Part shown: positions 26,134 through 34,512 of the stretch, in pieces
Numbering within the stretch: position 1 is the stretch's first letter
Layout of the letters: every line of letters starts with the position of its first letter
Source of the DNA: CAYOXD01 sp964407825
GTDB taxonomy: Bacteria > Desulfobacterota > Desulfobacteria > Desulfobacterales > JAFDDL01
Reading direction: 5' to 3'
Length of the DNA: 45,849 nt
Assembly (NCBI GenBank): GCA_964407825.1
Contig: CAYOXD010000013.1
Coordinates: forward strand, 1-45,849
Translations under genes and position numbers: made by a program
Notes under the pieces: model-generated
The model's database searches: none
Seen by the model: the letters and a program-made list of their open reading frames with translations, nothing else
Told to the model about the DNA's origin: nothing

Positions 26134-27528
26134 TTAATTCAGCACCACCCGATTACGCCCCCCCGCTTTGGCGCGATAGAGGGTTTGGTCAGCGGCTTTG
26201 ACCAGCAGTTCGGAAGAATTGGAACGATCGGGAATCAGAGTGGATATGCCCAGACTGAGGGTTACGAAAGAGCTGACGTCTGATTTCACATGGGCAATCT
26301 TCAGTGCCTCGACGTCCTGGCGAATGCGCTCGGCCATGCATTCGGCGCCCGGACCGGGGGTGTTGGGAAGAATCACTGCAAATTCCTCTCCGCCATAGCG
26401 GGCGGCAAAATCCCCCGCGCGCCTGAGATTGCCCTGGATGGTACGGGCCACGGCAGACAGACAGTGATCCCCGGCCTGATGTCCGTATTCATCATTGTAG
26501 AGCTTAAAGAAATCCACATCGCACATAATAAGGGACAGGGGCTGGCCCTCGCGTTTCAAGCGCCTCCACTCCCGGCTCAGTGTGGCATCGAAGAACCGTC
26601 GGTTGGCCAGCTGGGTGAGTGCATCCACTTTGGCGAGGCGCTCCAATTCGAGATTCGCCGTCTTCAAAGCCGCTTCGACCGCTTTGCGCTCACTGATATC
26701 CTTGAAGGCCTCCACAACTCCGATGAGTTCGGCATCGAGTCCCAGAAGCGGGGTCGCAGTCAAAATGAACGGGGTACGTTTCCCGTCTTTACCTACCTGT
26801 TCCATATCGCATTCGACGCGTGTCTCCCCATTCAGTATGCGATGGATGGAACAGCGCGACCCATGGCACGCCGATCCGGGTATGAGTTCATGGCATTTCT
26901 TCCCGATAATCTCGTCTCTTTCCATCCTCAGGGTCGCTATCATCGCTTGATTGACGCGCTGTATCGTGAAATTTAGATCGATGACCCACATACCGTCGGC
27001 AAAGGTGTTGAAAATCTGGTTCAGCTCGATTCTGGCAATTTCTGCCTCGATTGCCATATAGTTGGCCCGCTCTATCACCTGCTCAAGATCTCGATTGGTG
27101 TCCTCCAACTGTCTGTTCATGTCCATCTGCCGCTCATCACGGTCCTCGTGGTCGCGGGTCTCAATGAACACCAGGGCGAATCCCTGGACCTCCCCGAAAA
27201 CGCCCTTCAAAGGAAATACGATGATAACGATGCCTTTTGATTCACCCTCCCGGGTGATCAATTGGGACGGTTTGAGCACTATGGGGCCTGCTGCCTGCGA
27301 TGAGTCTTCAAGGATGTGGGAGAGGTTCCGGGTTGTCTCCGAGGCAACACAATCCGCCAGGACCAAATCCAGCAACTCATCGGCAGAATATCCGGACATT
27401 CGGGACAGGGCTTGGTTGCAAAAGGTCACATTCCCGGAAAGATCCACCTCGGCGTATCCCCCAGGACCGTTTATGAAAACAGCGCGAAGGCAATTGGTTG
27501 TAACGATTTCAGGTTCTTGATCCATCAT
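26134..27528 (-). CDS. PAS-PAS-GGDEF diguanylate cyclase
   Basis: Cytoplasmic signalling enzyme of 464 aa that makes cyclic di-GMP. PAS domain 1 is at about 22-125 (DLSGNVTFCNQALSRMSGYSADELL), a coiled-coil linker at about 130-165, PAS domain 2 at about 168-285 and GGDEF at about 300-464. The active site reads R-Y-G-G-E-E-F, and an inhibitory RxxD site (RAGD) sits five residues before it, so product inhibition is expected. PAS 2 contains a G-S-A-C-H-G-S-R-C-S segment with two cysteines that might bind a ligand or metal. There is no membrane segment. Confidence 0.93.
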   Translation of the reverse strand: MMDQEPEIVTTNCLRAVFINGPGGYAEVDLSGNVTFCNQALSRMSGYSADELLDLVLADCVASETTRNLSHILEDSSQAAGPIVLKPSQLITREGESKGIVIIVFPLKGVFGEVQGFALVFIETRDHEDRDERQMDMNRQLEDTNRDLEQVIERANYMAIEAEIARIELNQIFNTFADGMWVIDLNFTIQRVNQAMIATLRMERDEIIGKKCHELIPGSACHGSRCSIHRILNGETRVECDMEQVGKDGKRTPFILTATPLLGLDAELIGVVEAFKDISERKAVEAALKTANLELERLAKVDALTQLANRRFFDATLSREWRRLKREGQPLSLIMCDVDFFKLYNDEYGHQAGDHCLSAVARTIQGNLRRAGDFAARYGGEEFAVILPNTPGPGAECMAERIRQDVEALKIAHVKSDVSSFVTLSLGISTLIPDRSNSSELLVKAADQTLYRAKAGGRNRVVLN

Positions 27529-27705
27529 ATGATCCAGCTACCGAAAAGCAATTTGTCAACAGCACCTGTACGACGGTCTATGGCGACTGGCTTTATATGA
27601 AATGAATTTCACGGAATAAGTCAAGCGTCAAGTTGTCTTTCCGGCCCTTTCGGAATCGTGGCGAAGGCATCTGACCACCGTCAGATTTCCGCCAAAGGTA
27701 TTCCT

Positions 27706-28281
27706 TCAGGGTTCGCTCGGCAGCCTAACCTTGATTGCCAGATGAAGGACGCCCATGCCGCCATGGCCGATGACGTATGCTTCAATCAACCCCGTCAAGG
27801 TCTCGTGGAGTTCTTTCACGCTGGCTGCCCATGGCGCATGGAAACTCCATGAGAGAAACCAGGCCCCTCCTGACAGGACAACCACCGCAAGGGCGCCGAA
27901 TCCGAGACCCTGCACGATGGCGGCAAGACCGCAAGCGCTGGGTTCGGGCAGTTCAAGGTGCCTCAGCTGTTGAAGATCTTTTTTGACCTGAGAGAAATTT
28001 TTATAGAGATAGGGATAAAAGAATTGAAGCCCGTGCCGTCTTATTTCGATGAAAATAAAGGCGAAGCCGATGGGCAGGAGGGATAACCCGGTACCGATGT
28101 GTATCCAGGTTCCATAGAACTGGAGGGCTTTCCCGCTTATCTGGCCGCTGTCCGTAAAGCCCATGAAGTTGCTGACCGTGATCTGGCTCAGGACCAGGCA
28201 CAAAATGACCATATGAAGGAACAGAACCGCCGGTGGCTGTCGTTCTCGCAGGTATTCCAGTGTGTTATGCATTAGACGCAT
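27706..28281 (-). CDS. Cytochrome b-like four-helix membrane protein
   Basis: Protein of 191 aa with about four hydrophobic helices. Histidines sit in or near them: H23 in AVLFLHMVIL, H62 in GTWIHIGTGLSLLP, H159 in VKELHETLTG and H172/H179 in the last segment. This pattern is consistent with the di-heme cytochrome b561/Ni-hydrogenase b-subunit fold (family match inferred, not proven). AGGAGG precedes the ATG. No redox partner gene is adjacent: a GGDEF gene and a secreted phosphoesterase flank it. Confidence 0.65.
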   Translation of the reverse strand: MRLMHNTLEYLRERQPPAVLFLHMVILCLVLSQITVSNFMGFTDSGQISGKALQFYGTWIHIGTGLSLLPIGFAFIFIEIRRHGLQFFYPYLYKNFSQVKKDLQQLRHLELPEPSACGLAAIVQGLGFGALAVVVLSGGAWFLSWSFHAPWAASVKELHETLTGLIEAYVIGHGGMGVLHLAIKVRLPSEP

Positions 28282-28317
28282 TGGGTCCTCCTGTTTTCCG
28301 ATGGAGCGGATTGGGTT

Positions 28318-29391
28318 CTACTTTCTCGTCTTGAACACGTCGGTGATAACGTAGTTGTCCGTAATCCCATTGCCTGCCGCATTCGGCTGCTGGGCGCCTG
28401 CTTTGGAAAGTCCGTACATGGCCTCCAGGGTCCGCAGAAGGTTCACATGGGTGATGCCATTATGCTCGGGATAACGGCCCGGCTTGATATGCGCGCCCGC
28501 GAATATGGTAACGATCCTGTTCTGCAGATCGAGGCACAATTCATGGCAGGACCCTGACCCGGCACATGACGCTGGATCGACCATAGGATTGGTCAGCCCC
28601 CTGTACCCCTGCCTGTCATGATTCTCATCGAAGGTGAGGATCAGGAGACTGTTGTGATGCTTGGCCCACCGGTAATAGGGGTCGATGTGTTTTCTTAGCC
28701 AGCGATCCCCTGCCGGGATGCTTCTGGAAAGGGGGCCATCGTGCATATCGTCGATCAGGTTGGGAATCACGAAGGCGACGGTGGGCAGCGCGTCATACCC
28801 CGAGGGGCTTGAAGGAAAATCATCGAATCGCAGATTGGATGAACTGGCAAGGGTGTTGCCGTTGGGCACGTTGGAGAAGCTGATCCAGGGAACGTGTTTG
28901 CGCGCATAGAGGCCGTATCCTTCCCCTGTAAATCCGATCCTGGGCAGGCCCTCTGAATAGCCTTTGAAGGAAAGTCCCTTGTCGATCAGCTGCTGGCCGA
29001 GATTCGGTGCGGTAAAGGGATACCCTGAGGGGTTCCCGGCAGAGGGAATTCGGTCCGTGAACCCGATCCCGTGGTTGGCGCCCGAAAACAGCCAATAGTA
29101 ATTGCCCTGGCTGAAATGTTCCTCGGCATAGAATTGCGTGAAGCTCGCCCCTTCAGCCGCCAATACATTGTTTATATAAGGAGCTTCCTTGTTCCCGATA
29201 ATTTCTCCGTAGTCCTTATTCTCTTCGACAACGATGACGATGTGATCGTAGACCGGCAAATCCGAAGGCCATCCAAGACGAGCGGTTTCAGGGACGGCGG
29301 GCTGCCGAATTCCCGCATCCCGGCCAAGGGCCGGCAGGCAGGAAAGGAGGAGGATCGTTGAGATGGCGATAATTTTGTTCAAGCCGGTCAC
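28318..29391 (-). CDS. Secreted phosphoesterase (phospholipase C/acid phosphatase AcpA superfamily)
   Basis: Exported enzyme of 357 aa. A GTG start at 29391 is chosen because AGGAGG lies six bases upstream and the product then begins with a classic signal peptide (hydrophobic IIAISTILLLSCLPALG, then RDA). The mature protein has the PF04185-type start D-H-I-V-I-V-V-E-E-N-K with the metal-binding Glu/Asn, then FSGANHG, ILTFDENHD and FAGAHIKPG toward the C-terminus. It likely hydrolyses phosphate mono- or diesters in the periplasm; the substrate is unknown. A longer ORF begins at 29472 but lacks a ribosome site. Confidence 0.85.
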   Translation of the reverse strand: MTGLNKIIAISTILLLSCLPALGRDAGIRQPAVPETARLGWPSDLPVYDHIVIVVEENKDYGEIIGNKEAPYINNVLAAEGASFTQFYAEEHFSQGNYYWLFSGANHGIGFTDRIPSAGNPSGYPFTAPNLGQQLIDKGLSFKGYSEGLPRIGFTGEGYGLYARKHVPWISFSNVPNGNTLASSSNLRFDDFPSSPSGYDALPTVAFVIPNLIDDMHDGPLSRSIPAGDRWLRKHIDPYYRWAKHHNSLLILTFDENHDRQGYRGLTNPMVDPASCAGSGSCHELCLDLQNRIVTIFAGAHIKPGRYPEHNGITHVNLLRTLEAMYGLSKAGAQQPNAAGNGITDNYVITDVFKTRK

Positions 29392-29806
29392 AAGGGGCCT
29401 CCTGTTGATCCATTTCGGTTTATTGAGAACCATATGGGTTTGAATATACGGCGGCTGCCTTGAAAAAATCAAGTCATTGAATCCGATTCACCGCATTTCA
29501 CGCGCCTTTCGGCATCGGGTAAAACAAACCAAGAGGGGCTGCTTTTCCATAAGACGCCCTAAGGCATTCAAACAGTGTCGCGGTCTCCAGCGGAAACCCG
29601 GCGCCCTCCCCGCTCCGCTGCCGCGGTGGTCAGACCTTCTCTACTTGCAATTGCCTGGGGGGTTGACAGGCGCGCCGGAAATCGGTCATAAATGGACGAA
29701 TTTCCTTCGCCAGTTTCGAGGTTTTCGCGTACACGAGGATCCGACCGTCCAGGGCTGACACGGCTTCAGGAGGCCGCGATCCCATATGGCATATGGGAGC
29801 CCTTGG
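29392..29806. other. Intergenic region
   Basis: These 415 nt separate the divergent phosphoesterase and DUF2157 genes. I see no gene or RNA motif. The short ORFs here have no recognisable content. Confidence 0.4.
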
Positions 29807-30883
29807 ATGCAGACACAATCAAAGGCGGACGCCCAGCGCCGGGTGGACCAGATCGCTCATTTCAGGAAAGAGCTCGACACACTTGAGCGCGACCATATCG
29901 TCGTGCTCGATGGCGATCAACGCGCCGACCTCACCGCCTATCATGACAGCCTCATCGCCAGGATGTCCTCGGTGTTCGACATCGATTCGAACAGCCGGGA
30001 AAAACAACTCACCCTCGGGATGAAGATCGCCTCGTTCATCGGCGCACTGGGGCTGGCCGCCAGCGTCTTTTTCCTTTTCTATCAATTCTGGGGACGCTTC
30101 TCCACCCCTTCCCAGGTGGTCATCCTGATCCTGTCCCCCCTCCTGACCCTGGGTGCGACCCTCCTGGCGGCCCAAAAGGAAACGACCGGATATTTTTCAA
30201 AACTTTTCGGTCTGGTGAGCCTGGCGTGTTTTATCCTGAACCTCTCCATGCTGGGTCAGATTTTCGATATCGTACCATCGGAAAACGCCTTTCTCGTGTG
30301 GGCCGCCTTCGCGTTCATCCTGGCCTATGCCGCGGATGCGCGGCTGCTGCTGGCGGCGGGGATCCTCTGCCTGGCGGCGTTTCTCTCGGCAAAGACAGGG
30401 ACATGGAGTGGGTGCTACTGGATCTATTTCGGAGAGCGGCCCGAAAGCTTTTTCCCGGCGGCCTTTATTCTGTTCGGAATGTCCCTGTTCAGGCACCGCG
30501 CCTTTTCTGGGTTTTCCGAAATCTACCGGGTTTTCGGCATGCTTCTCTTTTTCATCCCGGTGCTGATCCTCTCCAACTGGGGAGCCGTCAGCTACCTGGA
30601 ATTCCCCAATGGAGCCATAGAGGACCTCTATCAGGTGGTCGGATTTGTGGTGAGCGCCCTGGCCATCTGGCTCGGTATCCGGCAGGGCTGGGCGGAGGTG
30701 ATGAATACCGGCAACGTTTTTTTTACCATTTTCCTCTACACCAAGTTCTATGACTGGTGGTGGAAATGGATGCCAAAGTACCTGTTTTTTCTGATCATCG
30801 GCCTGACAGCCGTGCTGATGCTGCTCATCTTCAAACGTCTCCGTAAATTCGCTCCAAGAAGGTCAAAGGGGGGTGCGGCATGA
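29807..30883 (+). CDS. DUF2157-like multi-pass membrane protein
   Basis: Membrane protein of 358 aa. A cytoplasmic N-terminal part of about 80 residues is acidic and helical, followed by ten or so hydrophobic segments and a basic C-terminal tail. It resembles the DUF2157 family in layout and in pairing with the next gene. Function is unknown. Two starts are possible: ATG 29807 (GGGAG seven bases upstream, chosen) or ATG 29786 (AGGAGG twelve bases upstream). Its end overlaps the next start by 4 nt (ATGA), so translation is coupled. Confidence 0.75.
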   Translation: MQTQSKADAQRRVDQIAHFRKELDTLERDHIVVLDGDQRADLTAYHDSLIARMSSVFDIDSNSREKQLTLGMKIASFIGALGLAASVFFLFYQFWGRFSTPSQVVILILSPLLTLGATLLAAQKETTGYFSKLFGLVSLACFILNLSMLGQIFDIVPSENAFLVWAAFAFILAYAADARLLLAAGILCLAAFLSAKTGTWSGCYWIYFGERPESFFPAAFILFGMSLFRHRAFSGFSEIYRVFGMLLFFIPVLILSNWGAVSYLEFPNGAIEDLYQVVGFVVSALAIWLGIRQGWAEVMNTGNVFFTIFLYTKFYDWWWKWMPKYLFFLIIGLTAVLMLLIFKRLRKFAPRRSKGGAA

Positions 30884-31734
30884 AGACGATCCTCTCTTCC
30901 CGGAATCTTTTTATCATGGGGTTTATCCTCCTTGCGGCAACGAACATCCTGGTACTCGGGGGGGTCTTTCTAAACCGATCCGGTGAGCCGGATTCCAGGG
31001 TTCTTTTGACCGAGCGGGAGCTGCCGGTATACCAATGGGGCTGGAAGGAGAACAGCGGTATTTCGCTGAATCTTGCCTGGCGAGTACTGGATGCGAACGA
31101 CGAGGCCGACTATTTCGGTCCCTGGGGAATGCCCTCCTGGCTTGACGCGGCCAAGTTAAAGGCGCTGGGATTTGACATCGACAGGATTGCCGGACGGGAG
31201 AGGCATCAGGATCACTATAAGGCGTCCATCCCCAAAGAGGTCTTCATCGTACTCGAGTACGGAGGAAAACCCTTTGACACAGCGCTGGGGAGATTGGAAG
31301 CGGCAGTTGAAAAACAGAAGGCCAGCCTGGCGAAGCAGCCTGACGATGCGCAAAAACGCCGGGTGATCAACAGCGCCGAAAGGCGTTTGAATAGAGAACG
31401 GGTGGCCGGCTCCCGGCTCTTCGCGGTGGATGCGGGGCTTGACCCGCACACGCTCCGCGAGGCCTACCCGGACCGGAGCCGTTTCATCATCACCCGCGGG
31501 ATCGTCACCGTCGGCTTCAGATACCGGGGCAAGAAGAAGCGCATCTACGGGCGCATCAAGAAGATAAGCATCGATCGTATCCATGTGCCACTGAAGTACA
31601 AAAAGCAACTCCAAGCCATCTTGAAATCAGGCCTGCATCGCTTCCATTCGGATGCCCCGCCCCGTTATACGGTGGAATTGGCCTATGGCAGCCGGCGGGA
31701 ACCATGGATCGTGGCGGTCAAGGCCCTGCACTGA
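30880..31734 (+). CDS. DUF4824-like single-pass membrane protein
   Basis: Protein of 284 aa with one N-terminal membrane helix (about 10-31) and a large presumably periplasmic domain. The opening LLTERELPVYQWGWKENSGISLNLAW resembles DUF4824 proteins as I recall them, which are commonly encoded next to DUF2157 genes. No enzymatic motif is visible. The C-terminal half is very basic. It overlaps the DUF2157 gene by 4 nt, so the two are likely a complex or functional pair. Confidence 0.7.
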   Translation: MKTILSSRNLFIMGFILLAATNILVLGGVFLNRSGEPDSRVLLTERELPVYQWGWKENSGISLNLAWRVLDANDEADYFGPWGMPSWLDAAKLKALGFDIDRIAGRERHQDHYKASIPKEVFIVLEYGGKPFDTALGRLEAAVEKQKASLAKQPDDAQKRRVINSAERRLNRERVAGSRLFAVDAGLDPHTLREAYPDRSRFIITRGIVTVGFRYRGKKKRIYGRIKKISIDRIHVPLKYKKQLQAILKSGLHRFHSDAPPRYTVELAYGSRREPWIVAVKALH

Positions 31735-31840
31735 AAACCAGTCCCTTCTGTCTGGCCCCCCCTTTCAAGCTGAGGTTCGCTCTCCCATAAGATTCCATAC
31801 CGGCGCGGGGCGCAAGGGCGCAGTGTAAAACGTCCAAGAA

Positions 31841-31885
31841 CGGAACTTGAAAGACCGATCCCACGAACGGGAAGTTCAGGTTCCG
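31841..31885. other. Strong extended hairpin, possible structured RNA or repeat element
   Basis: CGGAACTTGAA (31841-31851) pairs with TTCAGGTTCCG (31875-31885) over 11 positions, allowing one G-U pair. An inner stem TCCC (31859-31862)/GGGA (31869-31872) closes a 6-nt loop. A second hairpin follows at 31898-31921 (AGGCC-CCC arms with one mismatch, 6-nt loop). No T-tract follows, so a simple terminator is unlikely. Confidence 0.5.
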
Positions 31886-31948
31886 CTATGGATCGAAAGG
31901 CCCCCCCAAGGAGGGAGGCCTCTTCCCAACAAACTCGCCAACAGGGGA

Positions 31949-32003
31949 CCTCATTCCCCTCCAACGGTCTTTTCCTTTGAACGTTCACTGAGCATTTTGC
32001 CAA
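31949..32003. repeat. 55-nt direct repeat, left copy at assembly gap
   Basis: Identical over 55 nt to 32104-32158 on the other side of the 100-N run. The exact length equals that at the sbtA gap, which points to assembly-graph overlap at a repeat that could not be resolved. Confidence 0.9.
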
Positions 32004-32103
32004 NNNNNNNNNNNNNNNNNNNNNNNNNNNNNNNNNNNNNNNNNNNNNNNNNNNNNNNNNNNNNNNNNNNNNNNNNNNNNNNNNNNNNNNNNNNNNNNNN
32101 NNN
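32004..32103. other. Assembly gap (100 N) in intergenic DNA
   Basis: Flanked by identical 55-nt copies, so the N length is arbitrary and the true sequence may be contiguous through one copy or may contain further repeat DNA. Confidence 0.9.
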
Positions 32104-32158
32104 CCTCATTCCCCTCCAACGGTCTTTTCCTTTGAACGTTCACTGAGCATTTTGCCAA
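32104..32158. repeat. 55-nt direct repeat, right copy at assembly gap
   Basis: Partner of the copy at 31949-32003. Identity is exact and ends sharply at both edges. Confidence 0.9.
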
Positions 32159-32483
32159 CTACGAATGGACGTGGCGATGAATAAATCCGGACCCTGCAGT
32201 TCCTGAATTGGGCCATGTGACGTTCAATTCCGCCGTAAATCTGGCACTTTTTTAATGGCACATACTTTGCTTATATCCGGACGAGTCTTGGTGTGGCGTC
32301 TCTGGCTCGATGCCGGGGACATTGCGCAGATCTCAATGGCAGATCCGCTGCAGGATCGGGATTTTTGAAATCCGGTCAGCGGGCCGTAAACTTGAAACCG
32401 GACAGATTCAACAGATTGAAAAAATTGTCATTTACCGATGTGGTCGCACCCGCACGGCGCTATATGAAAGGTGTCCAAACGCC

Positions 32484-33071
32484 ATGAAGGAGTTTATCGC
32501 CCAGTACCCAGGACTGCTTCACTTCGTCCTCCTGCCTCTTCTGATCTGCTGCTCGCGGATTGCGGATGTCACCCTGGGTACCTTGAGGATTGTTTATGTT
32601 TCCAAAGGGATGCGAAATTTTGCGGCGATCGCCGGATTTTTCGAGGTGACCATCTGGGTGATTGCCGTGGGACAGATTGTTCAGCACCTCGACAGCATTG
32701 TCACTGTCTTTGCCTACGCCACCGGGTATACCATCGGCAACTACGTGGGGATTATGGTGGAGGAGAAAGTCTGTGTGGGCAATGTTTTGCTTCGGGCATT
32801 TGTCCGAAAGGACGCGGAGATTCTCGCCGAACGCCTGAGCAGGGCGGGCTGTGGTGTCACCCGTGTCCTTGCGCAGGGGGCCTTCGGGGCCGTCGATATT
32901 CTTTTCACCGTAATCCGGCGAAAGGAATACCGAAAGGTCATCAACGTGATCAAGGAGTTCAACCCCGAGACCACTTACACGGTCGAGGATATCAGGGACG
33001 GGAAGGGGCCTTCGATCACCTTGACCGAACAGGAGCGAATCCGAATCTGTACCAACCCAGTGGTGCCCTAA
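32484..33071 (+). CDS. DUF5698/DUF2179 (UPF0316-type) membrane protein
   Basis: Protein of 195 aa. Three hydrophobic helices occupy residues about 12-105, with family-like text DVTLGTLRIVYVSKG and ATGYTIGNYVGI. A soluble C-terminal DUF2179-like domain (about 108-180) follows. Members are small bacterial membrane proteins of unknown function; the C-terminal domain may bind a nucleotide. The ATG at 32484 with AAGGTG upstream fits the family N-terminus; the longer ORF from 32310 does not. Confidence 0.85.
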   Translation: MKEFIAQYPGLLHFVLLPLLICCSRIADVTLGTLRIVYVSKGMRNFAAIAGFFEVTIWVIAVGQIVQHLDSIVTVFAYATGYTIGNYVGIMVEEKVCVGNVLLRAFVRKDAEILAERLSRAGCGVTRVLAQGAFGAVDILFTVIRRKEYRKVINVIKEFNPETTYTVEDIRDGKGPSITLTEQERIRICTNPVVP

Positions 33072-33215
33072 GGCACGGTTCCTTGCTACCGAATGGGGAA
33101 AATGGATTGCCGGCATGGTGCGTTTGTTGTAGGCTTTACCTGCTTGGATCGGGACAAGGCGAATCGATGAACGGATCCGGCCTAATCAATATCGCCACAG
33201 GGGGGGGCAGGGACG

Positions 33216-33959
33216 ATGAAGCTGTTGGGAATCGGCAGTTCACATAGGGCACATGACACCCATGCCATGTACGATTCGCTCTCCACCGTCCTGTTGCAGG
33301 ACGTTCTGGAAGCAGCCCGGGAGTTTTCAGGGGACTGCGAGACCGAAATGATCCATTTGGCGCGTATGAACATCCACCCCTGCAAGGGTTGTTTTTCGGA
33401 CATGGAAACCCGGTGCCACTACTTGTGCGATTGCTATGACGACGATTTTTCGGAGATCGCCCGGAAGATCATCGATGCGGACGCTGTGGTATTTGCCAGC
33501 CCCACCTACATGTTCGGCATGTCAAGCGTCCTGAAGCGGTTTTTCGAACGATGGGTCAGCTTCAAGGCGCCGGCCGTGGACAGGCAGCACGCGAGCAAAT
33601 CGCTGGATGAGTGCTTCGAACTGCTGGATCAACTATCTCAGGGGACCTTGAAGGTTTCCAATCCACTCCGGGGAAAGGTCGGGGCGGTGGTGGTGGCTGG
33701 CAGTGAACTGGGCCAGGACACCGTGGCAAAGGACATCCTGTTGATATTGAATCTTTATGGATTCCTCCTGCCGCCCCAGGCCTTTATCTACCACACGGGC
33801 CACAGCATGCAGTCCTTGGAAGAGGTACGCCATGGATTCTATGAAAACCACTGGCTGCTCAACGCCTTGGAGAACCTGGCGCGTTCCATTGTGCAGCTGG
33901 TACGGCTGACCCGGGGCCATACCTGGCCCGAGATGCCCAAGATCCTTCATCGGGACTAG
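33216..33959 (+). CDS. Cysteine-rich flavodoxin-like/NADPH-dependent FMN reductase family protein
   Basis: Protein of 247 aa with a flavodoxin-like fold. An N-terminal beta strand and phosphate loop (LLGIGSSHR) and a later ASPTYMFGMSSVLKRFFER, the flavin-binding segment, are visible. Between them is C56-x2-C59-x7-C67-x3-C71-x-C73, reminiscent of the Fe-S motif of archaeal/clostridial iron-sulfur flavoproteins, though the spacing differs. The C-terminal third (about 185-247) is an extra helical part. It probably transfers electrons with FMN and perhaps a 4Fe-4S cluster. The electron partner is unknown. Confidence 0.8.
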   Translation: MKLLGIGSSHRAHDTHAMYDSLSTVLLQDVLEAAREFSGDCETEMIHLARMNIHPCKGCFSDMETRCHYLCDCYDDDFSEIARKIIDADAVVFASPTYMFGMSSVLKRFFERWVSFKAPAVDRQHASKSLDECFELLDQLSQGTLKVSNPLRGKVGAVVVAGSELGQDTVAKDILLILNLYGFLLPPQAFIYHTGHSMQSLEEVRHGFYENHWLLNALENLARSIVQLVRLTRGHTWPEMPKILHRD

Positions 33960-33982
33960 TCGCTATCTGAGTTCCGGGCGCC

Positions 33983-34477
33983 TTATCGAGCTTTCATGGC
34001 GATGGATAGATTAACGATTTCTTCCTGTTTCGGTCGAAAATAGACCATCGCCGCCGCCGATATGGAGATGAAAATATGCAGTGTCTTGTAGGTGTCCCCC
34101 AGGAGGAAGAGGACCAGCCCGAAAATGGCAATGGATTCGGAGAGGGCAAGGGCAACGATCATGGCGGTGGCATATTTCGATAAGAAGAGCGGCTTATCCC
34201 CGAGGAGATTCGAATTGATGGCCTTCTGGTCGATTAGCGTGAATTTTCCGGAAAGCAACATCTTGCGGGTATAATAGGCAATCATGACATTCACGGCGGC
34301 GAACAGGTATAACACCAGTCTCATGGTATCGATCGGGACATCGATCTTCGCTCTTATCTCGTTTCCGAATTGATGACAGATAAAAAGGTAAACCCCCAGA
34401 GTCCCTATCATCAGGGTCCAGATCAGCCTTAGAAGCCGCATTCCCTTGTCGATCACCGCGGTTACATTAGGATCCAA
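33983..34477 (-). CDS. Small four-helix membrane protein of unknown function
   Basis: Protein of 164 aa with four hydrophobic helices (about 17-34, 52-69, 103-127, 131-147). Helix 3 reads V-A-L-A-L-S-E-S-I-A-I-F-G-L-V, with a buried Glu, closely like the proton-carrying helix of rotary ATPase c/K subunits. The rest does not resemble them, so I do not call it a c subunit. Translation starts at TTG 34477 with GGGAGGTG upstream. It lies 35 nt after the TPR gene on the same strand. Confidence 0.65.
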   Translation of the reverse strand: MDPNVTAVIDKGMRLLRLIWTLMIGTLGVYLFICHQFGNEIRAKIDVPIDTMRLVLYLFAAVNVMIAYYTRKMLLSGKFTLIDQKAINSNLLGDKPLFLSKYATAMIVALALSESIAIFGLVLFLLGDTYKTLHIFISISAAAMVYFRPKQEEIVNLSIAMKAR

Positions 34478-34512
34478 TATAACACCTCCCAGGGTTGGTT
34501 GTCGCGGCGCTT

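Larger units (their letters stand above)
31735..32483. other. Long intergenic region with hairpins, direct repeat and assembly gap
   Basis: About 750 nt without a supported gene. It contains two strong hairpins (31841-31885 and 31898-31921), two identical 55-nt copies flanking an N run (31949-32003 and 32104-32158) and a GC-poorer right part before the DUF2179 gene. The left part reads as an open but unrecognised frame on the minus strand (31683-32003), which I do not call a gene. Confidence 0.55.

Noticed and set aside
31683..32003. Possible minus-strand gene in the intergenic element
   Set aside because: The frame is open but overlaps the DUF4824 gene, runs into the gap and has no recognisable domain.
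31949..32158. Attachment sites or transposon target duplication flanking an element
   Set aside because: The exact 55-nt length recurs at an unrelated gap inside sbtA, which fits a k-mer overlap artefact; no integrase or transposase is present.
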